A stretch of DNA of 64,000 nt from Bacteroidota bacterium (GTDB lineage: Bacteria > Bacteroidota > Bacteroidia > B-17B0 > Aurantibacillaceae). Positions 17,173 through 28,939 of the stretch are shown in pieces. Where the stretch lies: positions 1-64,000 of the forward strand of contig CANFTW010000004.1 in the NCBI GenBank assembly GCA_947450025.1, in the 5' to 3' direction. The notes under the pieces are model-generated. The model worked only from the letters and a program-made list of their open reading frames with translations, searched no databases and was not told the origin of the DNA. Position 1 is the first letter of the stretch; each line of letters starts with the position of its first letter. The translations under genes were made by a program, and so were the position numbers.

Positions 17173-18588
17173 TTATAACGGTTTATTTTTAAATGAATGT
17201 ATCAATTGCATCACCGCAACATCTTGTTCTAATATGGGTAAATATTCTAATAAATCTGAATGTTTATCGTAATCCATTTCTAAGGCATTTTCTAAAAACA
17301 CCATTCCTTCTTGCTTTCTTCCTAATTCCATTTGTAGCCCACTCATGCGGTAATACAATTCTGGTGCATCCGGAAATTTTTGAATGCCTTCGGCTAATAC
17401 CTTCTCACAATCTTTATAATAACCTCCATCATACAAGAGCTTAGCATAATCGATGAATACATCAAATTCATTATAGCCTAATTCAATCACTCGTTGGTAA
17501 GCTGACGCTGCTTCTTCTAAAAAACCAAGTTTATGCTGAACCTCTCCAAACACATACCAATACTCCGGCATATTTGGATTAATTTCAATAGCCTTTTTAA
17601 TATAGTGGATACTTTCTGTAATTCTGTTTTGATAATCTAACACAATACCAATTCCTAACCACGCATCCGCATGCGCCGCATCTAATTTAATAGCACGATT
17701 ATAATTTACTAAGGCTTCTTCGTATTGAGTTAAGTTTTCGTAACACTCGCCTATATAATAGTAGGTATTTGCATCTGGCTCTTCATGTTTAAAGGTTTCT
17801 TTATATACTTCAATCGCCTCTAAATATCGATCCAACTGTGCTAATGAATTTGCTTTATTAAAGTAAGCTGAAGAAAAATTATCTTTAATCGCAATCGCAT
17901 AATCATAGGCATCAATGGCTTTTTCAAATAAACTTAAGCGATTGTAGCTAATCCCCAAATTAAACCAAGCAAAATGATTGTAAGGTTTTTCATCAATATA
18001 ATTTTCGTAAAACGAAATGGCTTCTTCGCTCTTACCAGTCATTTCATAACATAAGGACAATTCGTTTAAAGCCACATCATTATCTGAATTAACTTTAATT
18101 GCCTTTTTTAAATAATATAAAGCATCTTCTGCCTGATCATCATTCAAAAATTCAATACCAATCGCCACATACACTTCATCTTTATATTCTGATAGCGGTA
18201 AGGCTTTTTTGTAATTTTGAATTGCTTGTTCGCTTAATCCCATTTGACTATAGATATATCCCCTAGTCATATATAACTCAGCATTATTACTTTCAACCTG
18301 CTCCACATCATTTAATAAGGACAGAGCTTCGTGTGTTTTATGTTGCGACGATAAATATTGAGCTAACTTAATTTTTAAAGAGGATGAATAGGGATAATGA
18401 TCCAAAGCGAAGTCTAATGCTTTTTTAGCTAACTCCAAATTAAACCATTGCATATAATAATCAATAATCTCCTCTAGTTCATCCGCATCAAAAAACTGCT
18501 GACTACCCGAAGATATCATATCCTCAAAACGCTTTAAACTTTTTTCGAAATCTTGGCTGCTTAATCCATCTCCTTCAAATTCACTCAT
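17173..18588 (-). CDS. cytoplasmic TPR protein
   Basis: From the ATG at 18588 the product has 471 residues (MSEFEGDG...) and consists almost wholly of about 12 TPR motifs with the usual pattern W/L..G..Y....Y..A...Y..AI. There is no signal peptide. An upstream TTG at 18618 would add ten residues but lies inside a -7 element (18616-18623), so the ATG is preferred. It starts an operon with comA. It should act as a protein-binding scaffold; the partner is unknown. Confidence 0.85.
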   Translation of the reverse strand: MSEFEGDGLSSQDFEKSLKRFEDMISSGSQQFFDADELEEIIDYYMQWFNLELAKKALDFALDHYPYSSSLKIKLAQYLSSQHKTHEALSLLNDVEQVESNNAELYMTRGYIYSQMGLSEQAIQNYKKALPLSEYKDEVYVAIGIEFLNDDQAEDALYYLKKAIKVNSDNDVALNELSLCYEMTGKSEEAISFYENYIDEKPYNHFAWFNLGISYNRLSLFEKAIDAYDYAIAIKDNFSSAYFNKANSLAQLDRYLEAIEVYKETFKHEEPDANTYYYIGECYENLTQYEEALVNYNRAIKLDAAHADAWLGIGIVLDYQNRITESIHYIKKAIEINPNMPEYWYVFGEVQHKLGFLEEAASAYQRVIELGYNEFDVFIDYAKLLYDGGYYKDCEKVLAEGIQKFPDAPELYYRMSGLQMELGRKQEGMVFLENALEMDYDKHSDLLEYLPILEQDVAVMQLIHSFKNKPL

Positions 18589-18615
18589 ACAAAAACTTCT
18601 TTCTTTTAATAAAGA

Positions 18616-18623
18616 CAAATTTA
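18616..18623 (-). promoter_or_regulatory. -7 promoter element of the TPR-comA operon
   Basis: Minus-strand TAAATTTG fits TAnnTTTG and predicts a leader of roughly 20-25 bases before the ATG at 18588. It excludes the earlier TTG as start. The -33 element is not clear. Confidence 0.4.
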
Positions 18624-18692
18624 AGGTTTAAAAACACATTTTACGGCTTAATTTTGAACAAAAAATAGTATATTTTGTAGAAAAATAGTTCA

Positions 18693-18721
18693 TTTTAATG
18701 TAAGACCTAATGGTATATTTG
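18693..18721 (+). promoter_or_regulatory. promoter of the phosphohexomutase gene
   Basis: TATATTTG at 18714-18721 is a consensus -7 element with a TTTT (18693-18696) 17 bases upstream. The predicted leader is about 18-20 bases to the GTG start at 18746. It lies back to back with the minus-strand TPR promoter. Confidence 0.6.
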
Positions 18722-18745
18722 TGTCATTAACAAATAAAACATAAC

Positions 18746-20140
18746 GTGACTTTAATAAAAAGTATTTCAGGAATCAGAGGAACCATTGGAGGCAAGCCTG
18801 GTGATGGCTTAAGCCCTTTGGATATTGTAAAATTTGCATCAGCCTATGGGAGCTGGATTATTGCAAACCATCCAGATAAAAAAGTAAGTGTGGTCATTGG
18901 TCGAGATGCCCGTTTATCGGGGCAAATGGTGAACAATATTGTTTGCGGAACCTTGGCAGGATTAGGCATTAACGTCATTGATTTAGGACTAAGTACAACC
19001 CCTACTGTGGAAGTTGCGGTGACTGAACTACAAACGGATGGAGGTATTATTTTAACCGCTAGTCATAATCCAAAACAATGGAACGCCTTAAAATTATTAA
19101 ACAACAAAGGAGAATTTATTAGTGATAGTGAAGGTAAATACATTTTAGAACTCGCTGATAAAGAAGATTTTACATACAGTGACGTTAATCAATTAGGAAC
19201 CTACACTCAACGCCAAGATTTATTGCAAATTCATATTGATAAGGTGTTACAATTACCTTATGTTGATATAGAAGCGATTAAACAAGCTAATTTTTCAGTA
19301 GCGGTGGATGCTGTAAACTCTAGCGGTGGAATTGTTATTCCGATGTTATTAGAAGCCTTAGGTGTCAAAAATATTCATCAAATTCATTGTGAGCCAACAG
19401 GACATTTTGCTCATAATCCAGAGCCTTTGCCTGAACATTTAAGAGATTTATCAGAAGCAGTTATTAAAAGTAAATCTCATGTTGGGATTAGTGTTGACCC
19501 AGACGTTGATCGTTTAGCGTTAGTTTGCGAAGATGGGGAAATGTTTGGTGAAGAGTATACCCTAGTAGCCGTGGCTGATGCTGTGCTTCAATATCATAAA
19601 GGAGGAAATACTGTTTCAAATTTATCTTCTACTCGTGCCTTAAGAGATGTAACCGAAAAAATGGGAGGCGCCTACTCTGCTTCGGCTGTTGGTGAAGTAA
19701 ATGTGGTGAATATGATGAAAGCAACTAATGCCATTATTGGTGGTGAGGGTAATGGCGGTGTCATTTTACCTGAATTACATTACGGACGAGATGCTTTAGT
19801 TGGAGTAGCTATCTTTTTAACACACTTAGCAAAATATGGTAAATCATGTTCTATGCTTCGCAAATCATATCCTAATTACTATATTTCTAAAAATAAAATT
19901 GAGTTAACTCCTGAAATTGATGTTGATAAGGTATTAGTTAGTGTTAAAGATAAATATGCTAAACAGCCAGTTAATATAGTTGACGGCGTGAAAATTGAAT
20001 TTGATAAAGAATGGGTGCATTTGCGTAAATCCAATACTGAGCCTATTATTAGAATTTATAGTGAAAGTGAAAGCGTGAGCACAGCTGACGCCTTAGCAAA
20101 AAAAATTATTGAAGATATCAAAGAGATTATTAAACATTAA
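18746..20140 (+). CDS. glmM: phosphoglucosamine mutase / phosphohexomutase
   Basis: The 464-residue protein, started by GTG, has the four sites of the alpha-D-phosphohexomutase family: the phosphoserine loop TASHNPKQWN (S106), the metal loop DPDVDR (D251, D253, D255), the sugar-binding GEGNGGV, and the phosphate-binding RKSNTEPIIR near the C-terminus. The start ISGIRG fits the GlmM group, which turns glucosamine-6-phosphate into glucosamine-1-phosphate for peptidoglycan and LPS. A phosphomannomutase or phosphoglucomutase role cannot be excluded from sequence. It has its own promoter and is followed by cysteine desulfurase after 78 bases. Confidence 0.88.
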   Translation: MTLIKSISGIRGTIGGKPGDGLSPLDIVKFASAYGSWIIANHPDKKVSVVIGRDARLSGQMVNNIVCGTLAGLGINVIDLGLSTTPTVEVAVTELQTDGGIILTASHNPKQWNALKLLNNKGEFISDSEGKYILELADKEDFTYSDVNQLGTYTQRQDLLQIHIDKVLQLPYVDIEAIKQANFSVAVDAVNSSGGIVIPMLLEALGVKNIHQIHCEPTGHFAHNPEPLPEHLRDLSEAVIKSKSHVGISVDPDVDRLALVCEDGEMFGEEYTLVAVADAVLQYHKGGNTVSNLSSTRALRDVTEKMGGAYSASAVGEVNVVNMMKATNAIIGGEGNGGVILPELHYGRDALVGVAIFLTHLAKYGKSCSMLRKSYPNYYISKNKIELTPEIDVDKVLVSVKDKYAKQPVNIVDGVKIEFDKEWVHLRKSNTEPIIRIYSESESVSTADALAKKIIEDIKEIIKH

Positions 20141-20218
20141 GAATCTGATAATAGCTCAATAAAGGTTTATAAAAAAATAAAACTTTACGAACTTTGCAGT
20201 TCAAATAAAACAGACATT

Positions 20219-21343
20219 ATGAAAGTATATTTAGACAACGCTGCTACAACTAAATTAGATGCAAAAGTATTAGAAGCTATGTTGCCATTTATGACAGAAG
20301 ATTATGGTAACCCTTCTTCAATTCATGCCTTTGGTCGTAAAACACGTTCAGCTATTGAAGTTGCTCGCAAAACCGTTGCTAAACTATTAAATGTAGCTCC
20401 TGCTGAAATATTTTTCACCTCTGGTGGCACAGAAGCCGATAATATGGCGATTAATCAAAGTATTCATTCTTTAGGGATTAAACATGCTATTACTAGTAAA
20501 ATTGAGCATCATGCCGTTGAACATACCTTACAAGTTTTAGAAAAAGAAGGAAAAATAAAATTAAGTTGGGTAAATGTTGATGCCAAAGGAAATGTTGATT
20601 TAAATCATTTGGAAGAATTATTAAAAACCAACGACCGTTCTTTTGTTTCTTTAATGCACGCTAATAATGAAATAGGAACCTTATTACCATTAGAAAAAGT
20701 TGGAGAAATTTGCGCAAAATACGATGCCGTTTTTCACAGCGATACCGTTCAAACGATGGGACACTTTCCTATGGATTTACAAAAAATAAAAGTTCACTTT
20801 GTAACCTGTGCCGCACATAAATTTCACGGACCAAAAGGTGTTGGATTCTTATATGTAAATCATACTATTAAAATTCAACCAATGATTCATGGAGGTGCAC
20901 AAGAACGTAACATGCGTGGTGGCACGGAAAACACACAAGGCATTATTGGTTTAGCCAAAGCCTTAGAAATTTGTTATACCGAAATGGATGAACATATTGC
21001 TCATATCAGAGGAATAAAAAACTATATGAAAGAGCGTTTAGAAAAAGAAATACCAGGCATTGAATTTAATGGAGAAACTGGAGATAATAGTTTGTATACA
21101 GTTTTAAATTGCCGTTTCCCTGCACACCCAGATGCAGAAATGATGTTATTTAATTTAGATATTGCAGGTATTGCAGCAAGTGGAGGAAGCGCTTGCAGCA
21201 GTGGAAGTAACCAAGGTTCTCATGTATTAAGAGGAATTGGAGCTGATGTTTCTCGTGCTTCTGTTAGATTTTCATTTTGTAAATACACAACTAAAGAAGA
21301 CATTGACTACACAATTGAAAAACTAACAGGTATGTTGAAATAA
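20219..21343 (+). CDS. cysteine desulfurase (NifS/IscS-like)
   Basis: The 374-residue protein carries LDNAATTK at the N-terminus, the PLP-binding lysine in CAAHKFHGPKG (K201), HSDTVQ and the catalytic cysteine loop SGGSACSSGS (C326). It removes sulfur from cysteine as a persulfide for Fe-S cluster or tRNA thiolation. The active-site loop follows the class I (IscS/NifS) pattern. No scaffold gene (iscU, sufBCD) is nearby, so its exact use is open. A terminator follows 17 bases after the stop. Confidence 0.93.
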   Translation: MKVYLDNAATTKLDAKVLEAMLPFMTEDYGNPSSIHAFGRKTRSAIEVARKTVAKLLNVAPAEIFFTSGGTEADNMAINQSIHSLGIKHAITSKIEHHAVEHTLQVLEKEGKIKLSWVNVDAKGNVDLNHLEELLKTNDRSFVSLMHANNEIGTLLPLEKVGEICAKYDAVFHSDTVQTMGHFPMDLQKIKVHFVTCAAHKFHGPKGVGFLYVNHTIKIQPMIHGGAQERNMRGGTENTQGIIGLAKALEICYTEMDEHIAHIRGIKNYMKERLEKEIPGIEFNGETGDNSLYTVLNCRFPAHPDAEMMLFNLDIAGIAASGGSACSSGSNQGSHVLRGIGADVSRASVRFSFCKYTTKEDIDYTIEKLTGMLK

Positions 21344-21360
21344 ACATAATTGAAACTATA

Positions 21361-21397
21361 AAAAAACTGCTAACCAATTTGATTAGCGGTTTTTTTT
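21361..21397. terminator. intrinsic terminator between cysteine desulfurase and DUF1295 genes
   Basis: Stem 21361-21373 with 21383-21395 (13 bp with one T-G pair; core CTGCTAA/TTAGCGG) followed by eight T. The A-run on the other side lets it also end the convergent minus-strand gene, whose stop is at 21414. Confidence 0.87.
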
Positions 21398-21413
21398 ATA
21401 TCATAATATCACA

Positions 21414-22340
21414 TTAAAATAACTTCGGTAAAAAACGACCTACTTTATTTTGGTACTCCTTGTATTCAGGATATTTTGATGCCGATATATTTTCAGAAAA
21501 ATCTGCTGAACCTTGAAATAAAATCAACAATAATAAACATCCTGCCATACTCCAGTTAACAAAATGCCCAGTGGATGGAACTGAAAACAAATAGAACACA
21601 ATCCAAATCGCTTGTTCACAAGCATAATTAGGGTGACGAACCTTTGCCCATAATCCAGTATGTGTAAATCCTTTTTTATAAATCCCATCGGGATTTACAT
21701 TCGCTTTTAAACGACGATGTTTTTCGTTTTGATAATTCCATTGTTGCTGATCGGCAATTGTTTCGATGACCACTAAAGCAAGAAACACAACCTCAAGAAT
21801 ATATTCTATAATACTAATAGGTTGTCCAATACTTTTATAAGCAACCAACATAGGGAGAGTAAACATTAAAATCAAACCATTTTGATACAATGAAATAAAA
21901 AATAAATTAAATAAACTCCACTTTAATCGTCCTTTCAATGCAGGTGTTTGGCGTAAAATTTCCCAACGATAATCTTCTTCTCCTGTCCAAAATTTTAATT
22001 TGTAAGCTCCACGACGAGAGAAATTATACGTTAAACGAATGCCCCAAATAGTAGCTAGCACAGCCATTAAAACCAAACGAAAATCAAATGAACCTTTGTA
22101 AGCCATGTACCACACATAAAAAACCGGAACAACGCTCCATAACTTATCTACTTGAGAACAGTTTCCTGTCAATTCACTAACAGTGTAGCATAATAGCGCG
22201 ACTGCCAATGCTCCAAATAAAAGATGTTGAAGAACTTCTTTTTGCAGAACCATTAATGGTTCATCAAAATAAAATGTAACAATTGGTATAACAATTAATG
22301 TAAAGATTAATAAGAAAATGGTTTTAATTAAACTGTTCAT
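21414..22340 (-). CDS. DUF1295 membrane protein (steroid 5-alpha-reductase-like fold)
   Basis: From the ATG at 22340 the product has 308 residues with about seven TM segments and the C-terminal signature of the family: GLWAKVRHPNYACEQAIW followed by SEN-like and YPEYKEYQNKVGRFLP. A longer frame to 22472 adds 44 residues encoded in AT-rich upstream DNA and is unlikely. Members resemble isoprenylcysteine methyltransferases and steroid reductases, but most bacterial substrates are unknown. It is divergent from the BON gene and shares a 177-base intergenic region with it. Confidence 0.85.
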   Translation of the reverse strand: MNSLIKTIFLLIFTLIVIPIVTFYFDEPLMVLQKEVLQHLLFGALAVALLCYTVSELTGNCSQVDKLWSVVPVFYVWYMAYKGSFDFRLVLMAVLATIWGIRLTYNFSRRGAYKLKFWTGEEDYRWEILRQTPALKGRLKWSLFNLFFISLYQNGLILMFTLPMLVAYKSIGQPISIIEYILEVVFLALVVIETIADQQQWNYQNEKHRRLKANVNPDGIYKKGFTHTGLWAKVRHPNYACEQAIWIVFYLFSVPSTGHFVNWSMAGCLLLLILFQGSADFSENISASKYPEYKEYQNKVGRFLPKLF

Positions 22341-22477
22341 AGATTTAATAATTGATAAATACACAAACGTTAAAGTACATGTTTTGTTTAAATATAGAAA
22401 ATTAAAAAAACATGAGAATGATGTAACATAGAATATAAAATATGTAATATATAACTTATCTAACCTTCTCAAATTTG

Positions 22478-22507
22478 TTATGTTGTAAAAAATTATTTAC
22501 AACATAA
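22478..22507. promoter_or_regulatory. 30-bp perfect palindrome upstream of the BON gene
   Basis: Twelve-base arms TTATGTTGTAAA (22478-22489) and TTTACAACATAA (22496-22507) surround a 6-base AT spacer, ending 10 bases before the BON ATG at 22518. There is no T-run after it, so it is not a terminator. A dimeric repressor or activator site, or a hairpin at the ribosome start, would fit; the BON gene is the nearest target and the DUF1295 gene lies on the other side. Confidence 0.6.
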
Positions 22508-22517
22508 ACTAACTCAT

Positions 22518-23192
22518 ATGAAAACGAATTCAGAATTACAAAAAGATGTTCAGGATGCCATTAAATGGGAACCTTTATTAAATGCTGCCGAAATTGGTGT
22601 AACAGCTAAAGACGGGATCGTAACTTTAACAGGAACTGTGAATAGTTATGCGAAAAAATCAGAAGCTGAAATGGCTGCTAAAAATGTAGCTGGTGTAAAA
22701 GCAGTAGTCGAAAAAATTGAATTAAAAATTGGTACCGATTGGGCTAAAAAAGATGACAATGAAATTGCAACAGAAGTTTTAAACGCTCTTAAGTGGAATT
22801 GGGAAGTTCCTAATGACCGACTAAAAGTAAAAGTTGAAAAGGGTTGGATTACATTAGATGGTGAATTAACTTGGAATTTTCAAAAAGAAGCAGCAAGGAA
22901 TTCAGTCAAAAATTTATTAGGTGTGACTGGCGTTACCAATAACATTGCCATTAAAGCTGAATCGCATGACAAAATCGAGAAAGCAAAAGTTGAAGAAGCT
23001 TTAAGTCGTAATTGGTCTATCAACACTCAAGACATTCATGTATCTGTCTCAGGAACTAAAGTAACCTTATCTGGTACAGTAAATTCATGGTATCAAAAAG
23101 ATGAAGCAGGTCGTATCGCTTGGAGCACTCCGGGTGTTTGGTCTGTTGATAATGAATTAGAGGTAGAATACGAATACGCTTTAATTGACTAA
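22518..23192 (+). CDS. triple-BON-domain protein (OsmY-like)
   Basis: The 224-residue product consists of three BON domains (about 2-72, 77-143, 150-220), each with the pattern G.VTLTGTV..... followed by ..GV..V.N.I. Phrases such as KDGIVTLTGTVNSY and GTKVTLSGTVNSW are diagnostic. There is no signal peptide, so unlike E. coli OsmY it seems to be cytoplasmic. BON proteins bind membranes or lipids and are often stress induced. Each domain has an uncommon Trp-rich segment (KWEPL, KWNWEVP, NWSIN), marking them as recent repeats of one another. A strong palindrome precedes the gene and a terminator follows. Confidence 0.9.
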   Translation: MKTNSELQKDVQDAIKWEPLLNAAEIGVTAKDGIVTLTGTVNSYAKKSEAEMAAKNVAGVKAVVEKIELKIGTDWAKKDDNEIATEVLNALKWNWEVPNDRLKVKVEKGWITLDGELTWNFQKEAARNSVKNLLGVTGVTNNIAIKAESHDKIEKAKVEEALSRNWSINTQDIHVSVSGTKVTLSGTVNSWYQKDEAGRIAWSTPGVWSVDNELEVEYEYALID

Positions 23193-23236
23193 TCTATAGG
23201 ATAAACTATATAAATAGGTTATTTATATAGTTAAAA

Positions 23237-23268
23237 AAAATCCCGATACGTATACGTATCGGGATTTT
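23237..23268. terminator. bidirectional intrinsic terminator
   Basis: A perfect 14-bp stem (23237-23250 with 23255-23268, loop TATA, core TCCCGATACG) between A and T runs. It separates the BON gene from the convergent mdh gene, whose stop codon is at 23290. Confidence 0.92.
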
Positions 23269-23289
23269 AATTTAAAATTCAAATTATAC

Positions 23290-24231
23290 TTAAGCAGGAG
23301 TCACTGTAGATAATACGTTATTCATTGATCTAACAGCATCAGCACTTTTAGCAAATAATGCTTTTTCTTCATCATTTAGGTTAAAGTCAACAATTTTTTC
23401 CCAACCGTTTTTACCAATAATTACAGGAACACCCATACAAATATCGGATTGACCATACTCTCCTTCTAATAAAACACTACAAGGAATTAATTTTTTCTGA
23501 TCGTTTAAAATACTATCAACAATTGTTGCAACCGCTGCACCTGGCGCATACCAAGCAGAAGTTCCTAACATACCAGTTAATGTAGCACCACCAACCATTG
23601 TGTCAGCAGCTATTTTTTTCAAGGTATCAGCATCTAATGATTGAGACACAGGAACACCATTATGAGTTGCTAAACGAGTTAAAGGAATCATTGTTGTATC
23701 TCCATGGCCACCAATAACAACACCTTGCACATCGCTAGCTGGAGCATTTAATGCTTGAGATAAATAACAATTGAAACGTGCGCTATCTAAAGCACCACCC
23801 ATACCAATGATACGGTTTTTAGGTATTTTACTTCCTTTTAATGCTAAATAGGTCATTGTATCCATTGGATTAGATACGATGATGATAACTGCATTTGGAG
23901 AATGTTTTAAAACGTTTTCAGTAACTGTTTTTACAATTCCTGCATTGATACCAATTAACTCTTCGCGAGTCATCCCTGGTTTACGAGGAATACCTGAAGT
24001 AACAACAACTACATCAGAACCAGCTGTTTTAGAGTAATCGTTTGTACTTCCACTAATACGAGTATTAAAACCATTTAAAGAAGCTGTTTGCATTAAATCT
24101 AGTGCTTTACCTTCTGCGAAATTTTCTTTAATGTCTAAAATTACAACTTCACTTGCAATTCTTCTTTGTGCAATATATTCTGCACATGTTGCGCCTACGT
24201 TTCCTGCGCCGATAACTGATACTTTTGTCAT
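23290..24231 (-). CDS. mdh: malate dehydrogenase
   Basis: The 313-residue protein has the NAD loop GAGNVGATCAEYIA, the substrate loop IPRKPGMTR (R83, R89), R152 and the catalytic histidine in GGHGDTT (H176). The Arg at the specificity position marks malate rather than lactate dehydrogenase, and the length fits the lactate-dehydrogenase-like MDH group used in the TCA cycle of Bacteroidota. A minus-strand TAATTTTG at 24288-24295 is a possible -7 element, which would sit at the end of gyrB. It is 61 bases downstream of gyrB on the same strand. Confidence 0.96.
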   Translation of the reverse strand: MTKVSVIGAGNVGATCAEYIAQRRIASEVVILDIKENFAEGKALDLMQTASLNGFNTRISGSTNDYSKTAGSDVVVVTSGIPRKPGMTREELIGINAGIVKTVTENVLKHSPNAVIIIVSNPMDTMTYLALKGSKIPKNRIIGMGGALDSARFNCYLSQALNAPASDVQGVVIGGHGDTTMIPLTRLATHNGVPVSQSLDADTLKKIAADTMVGGATLTGMLGTSAWYAPGAAVATIVDSILNDQKKLIPCSVLLEGEYGQSDICMGVPVIIGKNGWEKIVDFNLNDEEKALFAKSADAVRSMNNVLSTVTPA

Positions 24232-24292
24232 TTTTTCTAACGGTTTAATTTATAATTCTTGTTTAACTAATTTTAATTTTAACGATGCAAAA

Positions 24293-26647
<2,355 letters not shown>

Positions 26648-26659
26648 TTGAGGTCGGAA

Positions 26660-27016
26660 ATGAAACTAAGCAAATCTACATACTTCGCATTTTTCTTTTT
26701 GTTTTGCTTTTTAGCATCATTTGGTGCGAGTACTTATAAAAACATTAATTCATCTGTTTTTAAAACATTCATCAAGCATAGCAAAGCCATTTCAGTCTCT
26801 GCAAAGGAAGATGGCAGCTCCATTGATAGTGAATTTTTATTTGAAGAAAATGAAAACGAGACTGAGAACGATTTTCAAGCTCAATCATTTGTTTTACCAT
26901 TTTTTATTTCTTATTTCCAATACGAAGTATTACAACCTATCCGTTTTTCAGAAAAACCTTTTTCAGAAAAACTTTCAAACCCTATATACATAGCGGTTTG
27001 TAATTTCAGAATCTGA
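26660..27016 (+). CDS. small secreted or membrane-anchored protein preceding SulP
   Basis: From the ATG at 26660 the product has 118 residues: an N-terminal hydrophobic helix (about 6-24), a basic then strongly acidic middle (ENENETEND), a hydrophobic FVLPFFISYFQ patch and a C-terminal NPIYIAVCNFRI. A TTG at 26648 gives four more residues but overlaps a -7-like element. The plan (signal helix, charged middle, aromatic patch, conserved short tail) resembles that of the LRGPP protein at 7069. It lies 256 bases before the SulP transporter gene. I do not recognise the family. Confidence 0.5.
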   Translation: MKLSKSTYFAFFFLFCFLASFGASTYKNINSSVFKTFIKHSKAISVSAKEDGSSIDSEFLFEENENETENDFQAQSFVLPFFISYFQYEVLQPIRFSEKPFSEKLSNPIYIAVCNFRI

Positions 27017-27272
27017 TTTTAAAATCCATGTTCTATTATTCATATGGAACATTTTTCAGCTATATTCTATAGTCTGATTTTTATCTACAAAATAATATAA
27101 TTCATTTATTGCTGTCGAGTAATAATTAAAAAAACAAGTTGATATAACTTAAATCTTTCTTAGAGAAGAGTGAATTTTACAAGACTTTAAATCAATTATA
27201 TAACCATTTCATATCAATATAAAATCAAATTTACATCCGTATGAATGCCCTTCATGCTCTAATATAAAAGAA

Positions 27273-28928
27273 ATGAAAACAAACGAAACGAAAAAAAGAT
27301 ATTATCCTGCAGATGGAATTGCAGGATTAAAAGAAAACTTCTCTAAAGATGCTTTGTCTGGATTTTTAGTATTTCTATTAGCACTACCTTTAAGTTTGGG
27401 TATTGCTAAAGCATCTGATTTCCCTGCAATATTTGGATTAGTCACTGCTATTATTGGCGGCGTAGTTGTGAGTTTCTTCGCTGGATCACGACTAACGATT
27501 AAAGGTCCTGCGGCAGGATTAATTGCCATATGTGGCGGTGCTATTGCTGCATTTGGCGGAGGTGATACTGGCTGGCATTTAGCTTTAGGTGCTATTGTAG
27601 TAGCTGGTATTGTGCAAGTACTTTTTGGTGTGTTTAAACTTGGGAAATTAGCCGACTTTTTTCCAGGTGCGGCTATTCACGGTATGTTAGCCGCTATTGG
27701 TATTATTATTATGTCTAAACAAATTCATACCTTATTAGGAATTGATCCTAAATTTTTAAAAGGGAAAGAGCCGTTAGAGTTACTAGCTATGATTCCTGAA
27801 AGTATCATGCATGAAAATGCACATATTGCTGAAATTGGAATAGCTTGCCTATTAATATTAATAGGAATGAGTTTTGTGAAACATCAAAAAATAAAAAAAA
27901 TACCTGCTCCTTTAATTGTTTTAATCGTTGCCATTCCTCTTGGGATTGTTTTACATATCAAAACTGATGGAGCAATCTCAAATTTCTCATTAGTGAAAAT
28001 TGGAAGCATTTTTGAAAGTTTTACTAGTGGAGCTGTCATGAAGGGAGATTTTGTAAGTAGAGGTATATTAAATGCGGATTTTTCAGCCTTAACTTCACAT
28101 ATGGGAGAGTTTGTTATGTATGTCATTTTATTCTCCTTAATAGGAAGTTTAGAGTCTTTATTAACAGCAAAAGCTATTGATCATGCTGATCCATTTAAAC
28201 GTAAATCTGATTTCAATAAAGATTTAATGGCTGTAGGTATTGGAAATACATTTGCTGGATTATTGGGTGGATTACCTATGATTAGTGAGGTAGCTCGTAG
28301 TTCAGCTAACGTTACAAATGGGGCTAGAACACGTTGGGCTAATTTCTTTCATGGTTTATTTTTATTATTAGCTGTATTAGTAGCTGTTCCAGTTATTGAA
28401 ATGATTCCCAATGCTGCTTTAGCAGCGATGTTAACCTTTGTTGGTTTTAAACTAGCTCATCCTAAAGAATTTATCCATATGTGGCATATCGGTAAAGAAC
28501 AATTTATTGTATTCTCAGCAACTGTCATTGTTACTTTAGCCACAGATTTATTAGTAGGTGTTGGAACTGGTATTATATTAGAAATCATTGTGAATTTAAT
28601 TAATGGAGCACCTATTAAAAATGTATTTAAATCCGATGCTACTATTTCTAACAGTAATGATATGGATTATACATTAACCGTGCATAGCGGTTTAATGTTC
28701 TCAAATATTTTAGGTTTCAAAAAAACATTTGCTTTATTACCAAAAGGAAAAAACGTAACTGTAGATGTTAGTCAAGCTAAAATAGTTGACCATACCTCTA
28801 TTTTAACTTTAAATGGATTAGTAGAAGATTATAAAGATGATGGTGGAACCATCCATGTTGTTGGATTTAATCATCATAAACAACTTGGTCATGCTCCTAC
28901 TTCAACAAGAATATTGAAATTGAGTTAA
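27273..28928 (+). CDS. SulP-family anion transporter, probable bicarbonate carrier
   Basis: The 551-residue protein shows the SulP layout: a membrane domain of about 14 helices starting GLKENFSKDALSGF, with the SulP core GSRLTIKGPAAGL and a conserved LIGSLESLLTAKAID helix, then a C-terminal STAS domain (about 455-540). SulP carriers move sulfate, bicarbonate or other anions; the cyanobacterial BicA is the bicarbonate type. The DabA/DabB genes downstream make bicarbonate the most likely substrate here (inference from context). It is 117 bases upstream of the porin gene, with an imperfect stem-loop between. Confidence 0.9.
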   Translation: MKTNETKKRYYPADGIAGLKENFSKDALSGFLVFLLALPLSLGIAKASDFPAIFGLVTAIIGGVVVSFFAGSRLTIKGPAAGLIAICGGAIAAFGGGDTGWHLALGAIVVAGIVQVLFGVFKLGKLADFFPGAAIHGMLAAIGIIIMSKQIHTLLGIDPKFLKGKEPLELLAMIPESIMHENAHIAEIGIACLLILIGMSFVKHQKIKKIPAPLIVLIVAIPLGIVLHIKTDGAISNFSLVKIGSIFESFTSGAVMKGDFVSRGILNADFSALTSHMGEFVMYVILFSLIGSLESLLTAKAIDHADPFKRKSDFNKDLMAVGIGNTFAGLLGGLPMISEVARSSANVTNGARTRWANFFHGLFLLLAVLVAVPVIEMIPNAALAAMLTFVGFKLAHPKEFIHMWHIGKEQFIVFSATVIVTLATDLLVGVGTGIILEIIVNLINGAPIKNVFKSDATISNSNDMDYTLTVHSGLMFSNILGFKKTFALLPKGKNVTVDVSQAKIVDHTSILTLNGLVEDYKDDGGTIHVVGFNHHKQLGHAPTSTRILKLS

Positions 28929-28939
28929 TACTCAATCAT

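Noticed and set aside
21414-22472. Longer N-terminus for the DUF1295 protein
   Set aside because: The first 44 residues are encoded by AT-rich DNA and look like chance; the ATG at 22340 starts a proper TM helix.
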